From assembly GCA_016287095.1 (NCBI GenBank), contig JAEEVK010000017.1, positions 1-42,975 on the forward strand: a stretch of DNA of 42,975 bases. The letters are read 5' to 3'. Below, in pieces: positions 16,032-23,933 of the stretch; the stretch's first letter is position 1, and every line of letters starts with the position of its first letter. The notes beneath the pieces were generated by a model, which searched no databases, was not told the DNA's origin, and saw nothing but the letters and a program-made list of their open reading frames with translations. This DNA comes from Lachnospiraceae bacterium. GTDB taxonomy: Bacteria; Bacillota; Clostridia; Lachnospirales; Lachnospiraceae. Position numbers and translations under genes: made by a program.

Positions 16032-17000
16032 TTAGAATCTGTGACCGCCGCTGCTATGACTGTGTCCGCCGCCACCGCCGCCGCTTCTGCCGCCTGAACT
16101 GCCGGAACTACGAGGACAATATGTTTTGGTAGTACTTGTAATAGTATCGGTGGGATTTACAGCATTAAAGTTTACAGCTGCATATTTAAGAAGCTCGGTA
16201 TCACTTGTTTTAGAAACAGATGATTTACCTACTGCTACTAGATACATAACTACAAATCCTATAACTAAAGAAATAAATACATTACTCACAACCTTCATAG
16301 GCTGTGCGATATGCATACCTGCGAGGACTTTTCCTATCTGGCTATAAGCCTCGGATGCACAGCGATAATATTCCTTATCTGATGCATAGCTGTAAACATT
16401 ATCTGTAATGGTTGAACATTTTGATGCGGTAAGATTGTCTTCTACAACATCACCTGCAGAATATACAAGCAGATATCTGGTCTTCATATCGATAATGAAA
16501 ATTACACAGTTATCTTTCTTGCTGTACTGCTGATAAAATGCTTCACAAAACTGATCTGTTGCACTCTCAGAATTACCGTAAGGATTTTCATTGGTGGTAA
16601 GGATTACCATATCGCCGTATTCGGTATACTGATAGATTTCATCAAGCAGAGTCTTGGCCTCTGTCTGAGCAAACAATCCGGCATTATCATAAAGGAAAGC
16701 AGTATAACCGGAAACATTGTTTGTCTTTGTCTCCTGATAAGCAACACCTGTGGTAGTAGTATTACCCGGATCTAAAGTATCCTGAAACTTATAAACTTCA
16801 TCATCATAACCGTCTTCTGAATCTAAATAAGCATCTTCGTCATCATAATAATAATCATCGTCTTCATTCAGATCATCTATCAGATCCCACAGATCTAACA
16901 AATCTGCCTTAGCGGTTAATGGTGAAACGACAGCGCTAAATAAAGATACAGAAAGTAATAATGCTAATACAAAGCCAAATAATTTACGAAACTTTTGCAC
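16032..17000 (-). CDS. TPM-domain membrane protein, YdjH-like
   Basis: A secreted or membrane-anchored TPM (TLP18.3/Psb32/MOLO-1) domain protein. From the chosen start: signal peptide (residues 1-32, ending TAKA), an Asp/Tyr-rich acidic linker, the TPM domain (about 95-225, with FLYDNAGLF and VIFIIDMKTRYLLVYSAGD), a transmembrane helix (about 240-262), and a Gly/Ser/His tail ending GGHRF. A perfect AGGAGG (17014-17009) stands 8 bases before GTG 17000 but only 2 before ATG 17006, so GTG 17000 is preferred. It overlaps the zinc-ribbon gene by 17 bases, which indicates translational coupling. The pair resembles B. subtilis YdjG-YdjH, a membrane complex linked to envelope stress. The resemblance is by domain content only. 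Confidence 0.75.
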   Translation of the reverse strand: MQKFRKLFGFVLALLLSVSLFSAVVSPLTAKADLLDLWDLIDDLNEDDDYYYDDEDAYLDSEDGYDDEVYKFQDTLDPGNTTTTGVAYQETKTNNVSGYTAFLYDNAGLFAQTEAKTLLDEIYQYTEYGDMVILTTNENPYGNSESATDQFCEAFYQQYSKKDNCVIFIIDMKTRYLLVYSAGDVVEDNLTASKCSTITDNVYSYASDKEYYRCASEAYSQIGKVLAGMHIAQPMKVVSNVFISLVIGFVVMYLVAVGKSSVSKTSDTELLKYAAVNFNAVNPTDTITSTTKTYCPRSSGSSGGRSGGGGGGHSHSSGGHRF

Positions 17001-18615
17001 TGTCATCACCTCCTGTTCTGTTAAACTGTGGCAGTTTACGGGTTGTAAGTCTGTTATAGCGTGATACGATACGGATTACGCACCAAACTATATATGCCAT
17101 AATAGCTATGGAACCAAGATAGAACCAAAGGTCAGATACGATACCGACTGTAAATTCTATAAGTAGAATAATACCTGCAATGCCAAGCGGTATCCAGAAA
17201 AAGCTCTTTTCTTTCATCTTATCCATCTGAGCTTTCTTTTCTTTCTCTTTCTTAGCAATGTTATCCGATGCTTTATCACCTGCAGCTCTATCTTTCTGAC
17301 GTTTTACGGTTACAAGACCTTTATCATCTTCTCCAAACTCACGTTTAACTATCTGGTCCTCATGAGATGAGAAAATAGCTGCCATTATAAGTCCTACCAC
17401 ACCTGAGATCATAAGTGCATATTTAGGTACAATAGTAAAATTAAATACAAAATTAAGTAAGATAAATAATGCGACTGACAGAATAGAAGAAGCTAAAATG
17501 TATTTATTTACGGCTATCGGTATATCACCGGCAACCTTTCCTGTCTGACCGTTTACTACAGTATATGAAACACGTTCTTCGCCCTTTTTATCCTTGGAAC
17601 GGATACTCATAAACCATACAGGGAACATGGTTAAAAACTTTCCGTCTACATTGGGCAGTAGCTTATTTATATTATTGTCACTTGCAGTCAGTCCGTATCT
17701 TCCAAAACCCGGGATCTGCTTATACTTATCAAATGCATCCTTTGCTATCAGTTTCTGTGCATCAATCTGGTATACATTATCATCCACATCATTTGTATCT
17801 GCATAGAAACCGCTAAGGAATGAAGGAGTAAAGGGCTGCTGCTGTGATGTATCAAAAGGAGCAATACCGTTACTTAAGTTGTCAGCAAAGCTGCTTGATG
17901 CATCAAAAGGTACATTATTGTACATCATATCAACATCAGCAGATAAAGCATGATTTTCGGTATATTTATAATCACCGCGATAGTAAACCCTTGAACCGCC
18001 GCAGGTTACATTTCCGTGCTTAGAAGTATTATAATTCCAGTAAGGCATATAAATACCACGGAAGGAATCAACACACTTCTCACTCTTCATCTCGTTAGGA
18101 GCAAAGAAAGCGCTCTTCATGAACTTGCCGTAGCTGTCCATACAGTCCTTCTTAGTCTTCTTGAAAGGAATGATATACTGCGGGCGCTTTGCTCTCGATA
18201 TACGTCTGTCAAGTATGGTGGAAGCACCGCAGAAAGTACAGAATGCAGCCGCTTCGGTATCCTCTGTTATGATCTCGCCGCTGCACTGCGGACACCTGAA
18301 GGTTGATACCTCATAATAGTCTTCAAGATCCTTACCGGCTTCTTTGAGGACCTGCTCAGCAGGCTTTGCAAGACTTGTTCCGCAGAATCCGCATACAGTC
18401 TCATTTCCTTCTCTTTTACCGCCACAGCCCGGACATGTATCATAATATTCAACAGGACCTGCAGCACCTTCTTTGATATACTTATCGCCTTCTTCGGCAT
18501 CTCTTTCCTTAACCACCGAATAAGGATCCACTACATTATTACAGAATTCACAATAAAGTGCCTGTTTTTCAATGTTAAATTTCAGATTACCTGAACAATT
18601 GGGACAAGCGTACAT
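16984..18615 (-). CDS. Zinc-ribbon membrane protein, YdjG-like
   Basis: A 543-residue protein with three N-terminal zinc ribbons: Cys4/7/22/25, Cys61/64/75/78 and Cys108/111/126/129. A central soluble domain (150-365) follows, including the family block IIPFKKTKKDC and GIYMPYWNYN, then four hydrophobic helices in two pairs (about 372-416 and 472-518) separated by a Lys-rich segment. The same central domain occurs in the 360-residue protein encoded at 23934-25016 (IIPFKLDKNAA, GVYVPFWLFN, NGQTGK), so the two are paralogues. AAAGGAAAAAAG supports the start. It overlaps the TPM gene, and by analogy with B. subtilis YdjG would hold the TPM partner and recruit cytoplasmic proteins to the membrane. 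The analogy is inference. Confidence 0.7.
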   Translation of the reverse strand: MYACPNCSGNLKFNIEKQALYCEFCNNVVDPYSVVKERDAEEGDKYIKEGAAGPVEYYDTCPGCGGKREGNETVCGFCGTSLAKPAEQVLKEAGKDLEDYYEVSTFRCPQCSGEIITEDTEAAAFCTFCGASTILDRRISRAKRPQYIIPFKKTKKDCMDSYGKFMKSAFFAPNEMKSEKCVDSFRGIYMPYWNYNTSKHGNVTCGGSRVYYRGDYKYTENHALSADVDMMYNNVPFDASSSFADNLSNGIAPFDTSQQQPFTPSFLSGFYADTNDVDDNVYQIDAQKLIAKDAFDKYKQIPGFGRYGLTASDNNINKLLPNVDGKFLTMFPVWFMSIRSKDKKGEERVSYTVVNGQTGKVAGDIPIAVNKYILASSILSVALFILLNFVFNFTIVPKYALMISGVVGLIMAAIFSSHEDQIVKREFGEDDKGLVTVKRQKDRAAGDKASDNIAKKEKEKKAQMDKMKEKSFFWIPLGIAGIILLIEFTVGIVSDLWFYLGSIAIMAYIVWCVIRIVSRYNRLTTRKLPQFNRTGGDDSAKVS

Positions 18616-18666
18616 CTTTTTTCCTTTCTTAAAATATTTATGCTAATTAATCATTATATACTCAAA

Positions 18667-19563
18667 TCAGATGAAAATAAATAACAACCAGTATACAATA
18701 GGAGCTATGAATATAACACTGTCGAATCTGTCAAGGATTCCGCCATGACCGGGGATCAAAGTACCATAGTCCTTTATACCTTTATTTCTCTTGATAGCTG
18801 ACGCAGCCATATCACCGATCTGTGACACTACGGATCCGATAGCACCTGTAAGACCAAATACAAGTATGGGATTTGATATAGTACCTTCCAGCTTGCTCTT
18901 AAAGATGATAGCAAAGATAATACCGATAAGGGCGGCACCTACGATACCGCCGATAAGTCCTTCAAGAGACTTCTTTGGACTGAGCTTAGGTGCAATCTTT
19001 GTTTTACCGAGTTTCCTGCCCACTACATAAGCCATAGTGTCAGATCCCCATGAACCTATGAATATCAGCCATACGGTATATACTCCGCAGTCCATCTCGC
19101 GTACTCTTAAGATGTATGAAAGAGTTACAGCTACGTAGAAAAATCCGAAGAACACCATCGTGATCTGCTCTGAGTTAAACTTAGGAAATGTAAGTACATA
19201 AACCGCAAGTAAAACTACAATAAACAAAGCAATCAATATCGGGAAATACGATGCGATATAAACTGAAATATTTTTATCGAAAACAGTTAATGTCGAATTC
19301 GCTATATCCTCTTTAAAATATTCAGCAAAAAAGAAAATTGCAAAATAAATAACTGCAAATATATATCCGACTGCGCCGGCTTTTGATTTGTTCACTCCGA
19401 CTACTCTGTATAACTCCATGAGTCCTATCATGGAAATCAGGAGTATTACTCCAAAAAGAACATAGCCGCCCAAAACCATCGAGGCTATAGCCACAGCCAT
19501 CAGGATGACAGAGCTCCTGAATCTGATCATAAACGAATTATCGTTATTTATATCCTTACCCAT
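18667..19563 (-). CDS. cdsA: Phosphatidate cytidylyltransferase
   Basis: A polytopic membrane enzyme making CDP-diacylglycerol from phosphatidic acid and CTP, the branch point of phospholipid synthesis. About seven to eight hydrophobic helices are visible. The family signature is in the C-terminal third: GSDTMAYVVGRKLGKTK, then LSPKKSLEGLIGG, IGDMAASAIKRNKGIKD and PGHGGILDRFDS. Length 298 is usual. AAAGGAC precedes the start at seven bases. It follows uppS by 16 bases, the near-universal arrangement. Confidence 0.97.
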   Translation of the reverse strand: MGKDINNDNSFMIRFRSSVILMAVAIASMVLGGYVLFGVILLISMIGLMELYRVVGVNKSKAGAVGYIFAVIYFAIFFFAEYFKEDIANSTLTVFDKNISVYIASYFPILIALFIVVLLAVYVLTFPKFNSEQITMVFFGFFYVAVTLSYILRVREMDCGVYTVWLIFIGSWGSDTMAYVVGRKLGKTKIAPKLSPKKSLEGLIGGIVGAALIGIIFAIIFKSKLEGTISNPILVFGLTGAIGSVVSQIGDMAASAIKRNKGIKDYGTLIPGHGGILDRFDSVIFIAPIVYWLLFIFI

Positions 19564-19579
19564 TTGAAAGTCCTTTTAA

Positions 19580-20305
19580 TTATGATTTTCTTCCACCATA
19601 ACGTCTGTCACGGTTTGCATAGTATTCCAATGCCTTTTCCAACTCAGCCTTGTCAAAGTCAGGCCAGTAAACATCCGTAAAATACATCTCGGTGTATGCC
19701 AGCTGCCAGAGCATAAAGTTTGATATACGTAGTTCACCGCTGGTACGTATCAGCAGATCCGGATCCGGTATATCGGCAGTATCAAGATATCTCTTAAACA
19801 GATCTTCATTTATAGCTTTGGGATCAAGGCTGCCGTCCTTACATTCCTCTGCTATCTTTCTTGTGGCCCTGATTATCTCATCTCTGCCGCCATAATTTAA
19901 TGCTACCTGAAACTGCAGACCGTCAAACTGCTTTGAATACTCCTCAAGGTCTGTTATAGTTTCCTGAAAATCCTGGGAGAGCCTGCTGATGTCACCGATT
20001 ATACGCACACGCATATTGTTTCTGAGACATTTTTCCTTACAGCCTATAAGATACTGCTTAAGCAGCTTCATAAGCGTACTTACTTCATCATCTGACCTTG
20101 TCCAGTTTTCTGTTGAAAAAGCATAAACTGTAAGGTACTTTATACCAAGGTCCCATGCAGCCTTACAAGTCGGCTCAACATTGTTTGCTCCGGCCGAATG
20201 TCCCATAGCCCTGGGAAGCAGTCTCTTTTTAGCCCAACGGCCGTTACCGTCCATGATTATCCCTACATGAATCGGGATTTTCTTGATTTCTTCTTTTTTT
20301 GCCAA
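19580..20305 (-). CDS. uppS: Isoprenyl (undecaprenyl) diphosphate synthase
   Basis: A cis-prenyltransferase that makes the C55 carrier lipid for wall synthesis from products of the MEP pathway. Motifs are HVGIIMDGNGRWAKKR with catalytic Asp19, GHSAGANN, YAFSTENW, ALNYGGRDEI and LLIRTSGELRISNF, followed by the C-terminal DVYWPDF. The start codon is TTG at 20305, with AGGAG six bases upstream; no ATG is available near it. Length 241 is typical. A hairpin lies in the 96-base leader between frr and this gene and may lower read-through. Confidence 0.96.
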   Translation of the reverse strand: MAKKEEIKKIPIHVGIIMDGNGRWAKKRLLPRAMGHSAGANNVEPTCKAAWDLGIKYLTVYAFSTENWTRSDDEVSTLMKLLKQYLIGCKEKCLRNNMRVRIIGDISRLSQDFQETITDLEEYSKQFDGLQFQVALNYGGRDEIIRATRKIAEECKDGSLDPKAINEDLFKRYLDTADIPDPDLLIRTSGELRISNFMLWQLAYTEMYFTDVYWPDFDKAELEKALEYYANRDRRYGGRKS

Positions 20306-20330
20306 TTTTAACTCCTATATTACAATACAA

Positions 20331-20359
20331 GACACAGAAGAGACGGACTCCTCTGTGTC
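20331..20359 (-). terminator. Hairpin in the frr-uppS gap
   Basis: GACACAGAAGAG (20331-20342) pairs with CTCCTCTGTGTC (20348-20359) with one mismatch and a 5-base loop. No U-run follows on the minus strand, so it may be an attenuating or stabilising hairpin, not a full terminator. Confidence 0.5.
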
Positions 20360-20401
20360 CTAAAAATTTAATATGATATCCTTATTTTAAAGACTAAATG
20401 A

Positions 20402-20956
20402 TTATACGGTCATGATTTCCTTAGTCTTCTCATCAGAAAGCTTATCGCACTTATCGCAGTATTTCTCAGTCATCTTGTTGATCTCGTCTTCAATCTGCTT
20501 CTGAACATCCTCAGAGATCTCACCTGACTTACCGATCTTCTTGATAGCTTCGTTTGCATCACGACGAACGTTTCTTACTGCTACCTTAGCATTCTCGCCC
20601 TTCTTCTTGATATCCTTAGCGAGCTCTTTACGTCTGTCCTCTGTAAGCTCAGGGAAAACAAGACGTATAACACGGCCGTCATCTGTAGGTGTGATACCCA
20701 GATCAGATGCAAGTATAGCCTTGCTGATCTCCTTTACCATCTTAGCTTCCCATGGCTGGATCTGGATAATACGAGCCTCAGGAACTGAGATATTGGCTAC
20801 AGCATTAAGTCCTGAAGGAGTTCCATAATAATCGACCTTGATCTTATCTAAAAGATGGGGATTGGCACGACCTGCTCTTATCGAAGCATAATCTTCCTCA
20901 AGAAACTCGATAGTCTTTTGCATCTTTTCATCGAAAACTTTAATTCTTTCATCCAT
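20402..20956 (-). CDS. frr: Ribosome recycling factor
   Basis: Splits post-termination ribosomes together with EF-G. The 184-residue product has the hallmark segments SIRAGRANPHLLDKI and YYGTPSGLNAVANI, QIQPWEA, the SDLGITPTDDGRVIRL block, and the long helical bundle ending with NEAIKKIGKSGEISEDVQ. AGGAGG stands 11 bases before the ATG. A promoter with a 17-base spacer lies directly upstream, so it can be transcribed independently of pyrH, from which it is separated by a small membrane protein gene. Confidence 0.98.
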   Translation of the reverse strand: MDERIKVFDEKMQKTIEFLEEDYASIRAGRANPHLLDKIKVDYYGTPSGLNAVANISVPEARIIQIQPWEAKMVKEISKAILASDLGITPTDDGRVIRLVFPELTEDRRKELAKDIKKKGENAKVAVRNVRRDANEAIKKIGKSGEISEDVQKQIEDEINKMTEKYCDKCDKLSDEKTKEIMTV

Positions 20957-20988
20957 AATAAACCCTACCTCCTAATTATCATGTAAAT

Positions 20989-21017
20989 ATAATAACAAAT
21001 TTAAATAAGTAATTCAA
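20989..21017 (-). promoter_or_regulatory. Sigma-A promoter of frr
   Basis: Minus strand TTGAAT (21017-21012), a 17-base spacer and TATTAT (20994-20989), about 33 bases before the frr start codon. Confidence 0.6.
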
Positions 21018-21024
21018 TATATTT

Positions 21025-21402
21025 CTATTTATTTTGCGGTATAAATAATAAGATTGAACCAACAATATGTAAATAACAGAATATTGTCAGACTCCCGACA
21101 ATTATAACTCCGATAAAGTTCACAGCCAGACATATAATACAAAGGGTAATGGCAATGTTTTTTAATCTGGTCATACCTTTAGAGATTAAAACAGAATATA
21201 CAGCCAGACCCAAACAAAGTATTCCAAGAATTAACTGAGATATTTTAAGAATATCGGTAAACTCTTCAGAGTATTTTCTCAATCCCAAAGGAGAAGTTTC
21301 TACAAACATTGAAAGCTCTATAATACCATTTTCAACGAGAAAAACAAATGTAGTCAGAAGTGACATTATAAGATTAAGCACAAAGCATAATTTTTCCTTC
21401 AT
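21025..21402 (-). CDS. Small four-helix membrane protein of unknown function
   Basis: A 125-residue product with four predicted hydrophobic helices (about 5-27, 50-70, 78-98 and 100-120) and no conserved motif. AGGAG lies upstream of the ATG at a workable distance. It interrupts pyrH and frr, which are normally adjacent, and its A/T-rich codon use differs from both neighbours, which suggests a later insertion. No function can be proposed. Confidence 0.6.
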   Translation of the reverse strand: MKEKLCFVLNLIMSLLTTFVFLVENGIIELSMFVETSPLGLRKYSEEFTDILKISQLILGILCLGLAVYSVLISKGMTRLKNIAITLCIICLAVNFIGVIIVGSLTIFCYLHIVGSILLFIPQNK

Positions 21403-21439
21403 TATACATTTCTCCTGTATAACATTATAAATTCCATTT

Positions 21440-21471
21440 GTTTAATCAGATATCCGTATATCTGATTAAAC
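21440..21471 (-). repeat. 14-bp perfect hairpin over the pyrH stop codon
   Basis: GTTTAATCAGATAT (21440-21453) and ATATCTGATTAAAC (21458-21471) pair perfectly around CCGT. The right arm contains the pyrH stop codon at 21466-21468. There is no T-run on the minus strand; the hairpin may protect or delimit the upstream message. Confidence 0.7.
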
Positions 21472-22185
21472 AGTTACGATTGTTCCGGTACATTCTCCTG
21501 TTGCATTTTCATAGATGCCGTTAGGTCTGTTAAGCTTGAATATAAGCAAAGGCATCTTGTTTTCCATACATACTACTGTTGCACTGGTATCAATAACCTT
21601 TAATTTTTTCTGGAATACCTCTTCCAGAGAAATAGTATCATATTTAATTGCGGACGGGTCTTTTGCAGGATCTGCTGAGTAAACTCCTTCAATACCTTCA
21701 CCCGTAAAGTTCTTGGCCATAAGAATTATATCACAGTTAAGCTCTACGGCTCTGAGAGCTGTTGCGGTATCTGTCGAGAAATACGGATGACCTGTACCGC
21801 CTGCAAGGAAGATAACCTTTCCTGCCTCAAGATCTGAAACTGCCTTATCCTTTGTAAAGAGCTGTGAAATATCTCCAAAAGTATAAGGAGTATAAATCTC
21901 TGTTTTCATGCCGACAAATCTGAATATCTCAGACACATAAACACAGTTCATAACCGTTGCCAGCATGCCTATCTGATCAGCCTTAAATCTGTCGATGGTC
22001 TCGCTGTCTCTGCCTCTCCAGAAGTTACCGCCACCGATAACAACTGCTACCTGTACGCCGTCATCAACGATTTTCTTTACCTGCTCTGCTACAGATATGC
22101 ATGTAGCCTCATCAAAGCCCTGCTTTTTGTCACCTGCAAGAGCTTCACCACTGAATTTGAGAAGTATTCTCTTATACTTTGCCAT
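21466..22185 (-). CDS. pyrH: Uridylate kinase (UMP kinase)
   Basis: Phosphorylates UMP to UDP; a hexameric amino-acid-kinase fold enzyme. Starting at MAKYKRILLKFSGEALAG, it shows the phosphate-binding VVIGGGNFWRGRD, the Asp-containing ADQIGMLATVMN, FLAGGTGHPYFSTDTATALRA and KMPLLIFKL at the end. The start at 22185 is chosen because AGAGG stands five bases upstream; a longer frame from a TTG at 22203 has no site. Length 239 is standard. Upstream lies a REP-like repeat, then the bactofilin gene. Confidence 0.97.
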   Translation of the reverse strand: MAKYKRILLKFSGEALAGDKKQGFDEATCISVAEQVKKIVDDGVQVAVVIGGGNFWRGRDSETIDRFKADQIGMLATVMNCVYVSEIFRFVGMKTEIYTPYTFGDISQLFTKDKAVSDLEAGKVIFLAGGTGHPYFSTDTATALRAVELNCDIILMAKNFTGEGIEGVYSADPAKDPSAIKYDTISLEEVFQKKLKVIDTSATVVCMENKMPLLIFKLNRPNGIYENATGECTGTIVTV

Positions 22186-22226
22186 ATTTACCTCTTTCTG
22201 CAACTTTTATTGTAAATTCCTTTTAA

Positions 22227-22291
22227 TGTGTCAAAAAGAACCGTCCTATGTCAATACTCCGTATGAGTGTTGACCGGTAACTATTGACACG
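22227..22291. repeat. REP-like element, copy B
   Basis: The first 20 bases, 22227-22246, are the exact reverse complement of 14804-14823 in copy A. Here the outer TGTGTCAA and TTGACACG arms frame a longer core with an inner imperfect hairpin (GTCAATACTC / GAGTGTTGAC). It fills the gap between the bactofilin gene and pyrH. Confidence 0.8.
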
Positions 22292-22297
22292 TTTAAT

Positions 22298-23209
22298 CTA
22301 ATTAAAGATTGAGTCAACATCAGAATTAGCATATTCTAATGAACAGAAGCCCTCTAATACGGCTCCGTTTATTAACTGTACCGACTTAGCCTTGATATTA
22401 CCCTTGATAACTGCTGTCGAATCAAGTATTACCGGTCCTTTTACATCCAATGTACCCTTTACTGCACCGGCTATTACTGCCGCACCGGCACTTATATCAC
22501 CAATGATGACTGAGCCCTGGCCGATCTTAACCACACCGTTGCACTCTATGTTGCCCTCTACCCTGTGGGCATTGATCATAACCTCTGCAGCATGGGAATT
22601 TCCAATAACTTTACCTGATATAGAAAGCTTTCCGTCACAGAAAATGTCTCCGTTTACAGTGCCAAATACGTCCAATGAGCAGTCCGTAGTGATACTTCCG
22701 GTAATACTGGTACCTTCGGTGATCATCATGATCTGCTCGAAATCTTCGTCATCGAAGTCATCAAGGTTTTCGTCGTCTTCTATGTCATTTACATTTTCTG
22801 ATATAGTTTCATCTGATGAAGCAATTTCAGAGTTTTCATTGACCTTATTTATATCTTGAATATCATTATCACCAGTATTTGATGTTACGGATGTTGAATC
22901 ATTAGAAATCATACCATCATTAATAGTTTTATCTGCTACCGATACATCAGAAGAATCAGGAATATCCAGTTCATCTATAAGCCCGTCAATATCAGCATCC
23001 GTAACTTCTTCAGTATTTTCGTTTACGATATCACCTGCCTCATTAAGCAGATTGTCTATCTCACTGTCAGTAGCATCAGAGAAACCGTTTACGAAATCGA
23101 GACTGTTCACAAAGCTATCGTCCTGCACGAAATCGCCTTCTGAATCACTCTTATTATCTTTTTGTTCTTCTGAAGGTTCGATTATATCGAACAGATCATC
23201 GTTGTCCAT
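22298..23209 (-). CDS. Bactofilin-type polymer-forming protein with long acidic N-terminus
   Basis: The C-terminal half (about 160-290) is a right-handed beta-helix of the bactofilin (DUF583) type, with the alternating pattern of ITGSITTDCSLDVFG, VNGDIFCDGKLSISG and VEGNIECNGVVKIGQG. Such proteins form filaments without nucleotides and act as membrane or wall scaffolds. The first 160 residues are very acidic and rich in Asp, Glu, Ser and Asn, without predicted structure; typical bactofilins have short tails of 20-40 residues. AAGGAGA supports the start. It stands between RNase H and pyrH, all on the same strand. Confidence 0.8.
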   Translation of the reverse strand: MDNDDLFDIIEPSEEQKDNKSDSEGDFVQDDSFVNSLDFVNGFSDATDSEIDNLLNEAGDIVNENTEEVTDADIDGLIDELDIPDSSDVSVADKTINDGMISNDSTSVTSNTGDNDIQDINKVNENSEIASSDETISENVNDIEDDENLDDFDDEDFEQIMMITEGTSITGSITTDCSLDVFGTVNGDIFCDGKLSISGKVIGNSHAAEVMINAHRVEGNIECNGVVKIGQGSVIIGDISAGAAVIAGAVKGTLDVKGPVILDSTAVIKGNIKAKSVQLINGAVLEGFCSLEYANSDVDSIFN

Positions 23210-23236
23210 AAACTTATCTCCTTAACCACAAAATTT

Positions 23237-23683
23237 TTAAACTGATGGAAGTCCCGGCTCTTTCTCAAGCCCTCTCTTTGCCAGTTTATCAGCCTGTTCA
23301 TTATACTTTACATTACTGTGAGCCTCAACCTTGTAAAACCGTATGTCAAGCTTTTTTCTCTTATCGTTCATCCAGTCCCTGTAGCTCTTTGTCAGCTCAT
23401 TTTTAGCTTTCCAGGCACCGGTGACCCAGCACTCTATGCCGGAATAATCATAGTAAATATCCAGGCTGTTAAATCCATTCTTTAATGCATACTGTACAGA
23501 AAGCATGGATGCAATCATTTCACCCGAGACATTTCTTTGCTTCAGAGCCTCGGGATCACATCCGGAACCACACAACTCCTCTATGACTTCATCCTCATAT
23601 ATCAGTACACATCCATAAGCATATCTGTTAACCGTCGGATTGAAACTTCCGTCAACATATGCAGTCAATTTCTTTTCACTCAT
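23237..23683 (-). CDS. Ribonuclease H family protein
   Basis: An RNase HI-type fold with the full acidic active site: Asp11 (AYVDGSF), Glu55 (VSGEMIAS), Asp79 (IYYDYSGIE) and Asp132 (NEQADKLAK), plus His122 in VEAHS. It would cut the RNA strand of RNA-DNA hybrids. The 148-residue protein is a single domain without the N-terminal hybrid-binding module of some clostridial homologues. It begins 15 bases after the small membrane protein gene upstream. Confidence 0.88.
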   Translation of the reverse strand: MSEKKLTAYVDGSFNPTVNRYAYGCVLIYEDEVIEELCGSGCDPEALKQRNVSGEMIASMLSVQYALKNGFNSLDIYYDYSGIECWVTGAWKAKNELTKSYRDWMNDKRKKLDIRFYKVEAHSNVKYNEQADKLAKRGLEKEPGLPSV

Positions 23684-23698
23684 CAGGACTTATTACCT

Positions 23699-23920
23699 TT
23701 ATTGCTGTGACTGCTGTTTAGGTCTCTCAGTCTTTTCAACCTTCTTGCATACATAAATATCCTGCTCGTTAGAAAGTTTAAAACTGCCCTGCTTGATATA
23801 TACGTTAGCCTCAGTAGCAGTACTAACACTCTTGAGCTCGGATCTTAAAGCACTTGTCCCAATAAAAGCTATGATCAATGCGATAACTATCGCGATACCA
23901 ATTGCCTCTGCTATAACCAT
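23699..23920 (-). CDS. Small single-pass membrane protein
   Basis: Seventy-three residues: an N-terminal hydrophobic helix (2-24), then about 45 polar residues with a probable beta hairpin (VYIKQGSFKLSNEQDIYVCKKV) and a Lys/Gln-rich end. GAGAGGTGA provides the binding site. It starts 13 bases after the zinc-ribbon gene and is probably part of the same SPFH/zinc-ribbon membrane module. No family was recognised. Confidence 0.65.
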   Translation of the reverse strand: MVIAEAIGIAIVIALIIAFIGTSALRSELKSVSTATEANVYIKQGSFKLSNEQDIYVCKKVEKTERPKQQSQQ

Positions 23921-23933
23921 TATATATCACCTC

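Noticed and set aside
22227-22291. Promoter for pyrH inside REP-like copy B
   Set aside because: TTGACA words are present but no good -10 lies at 16-18 bases, so it is not listed as a promoter.
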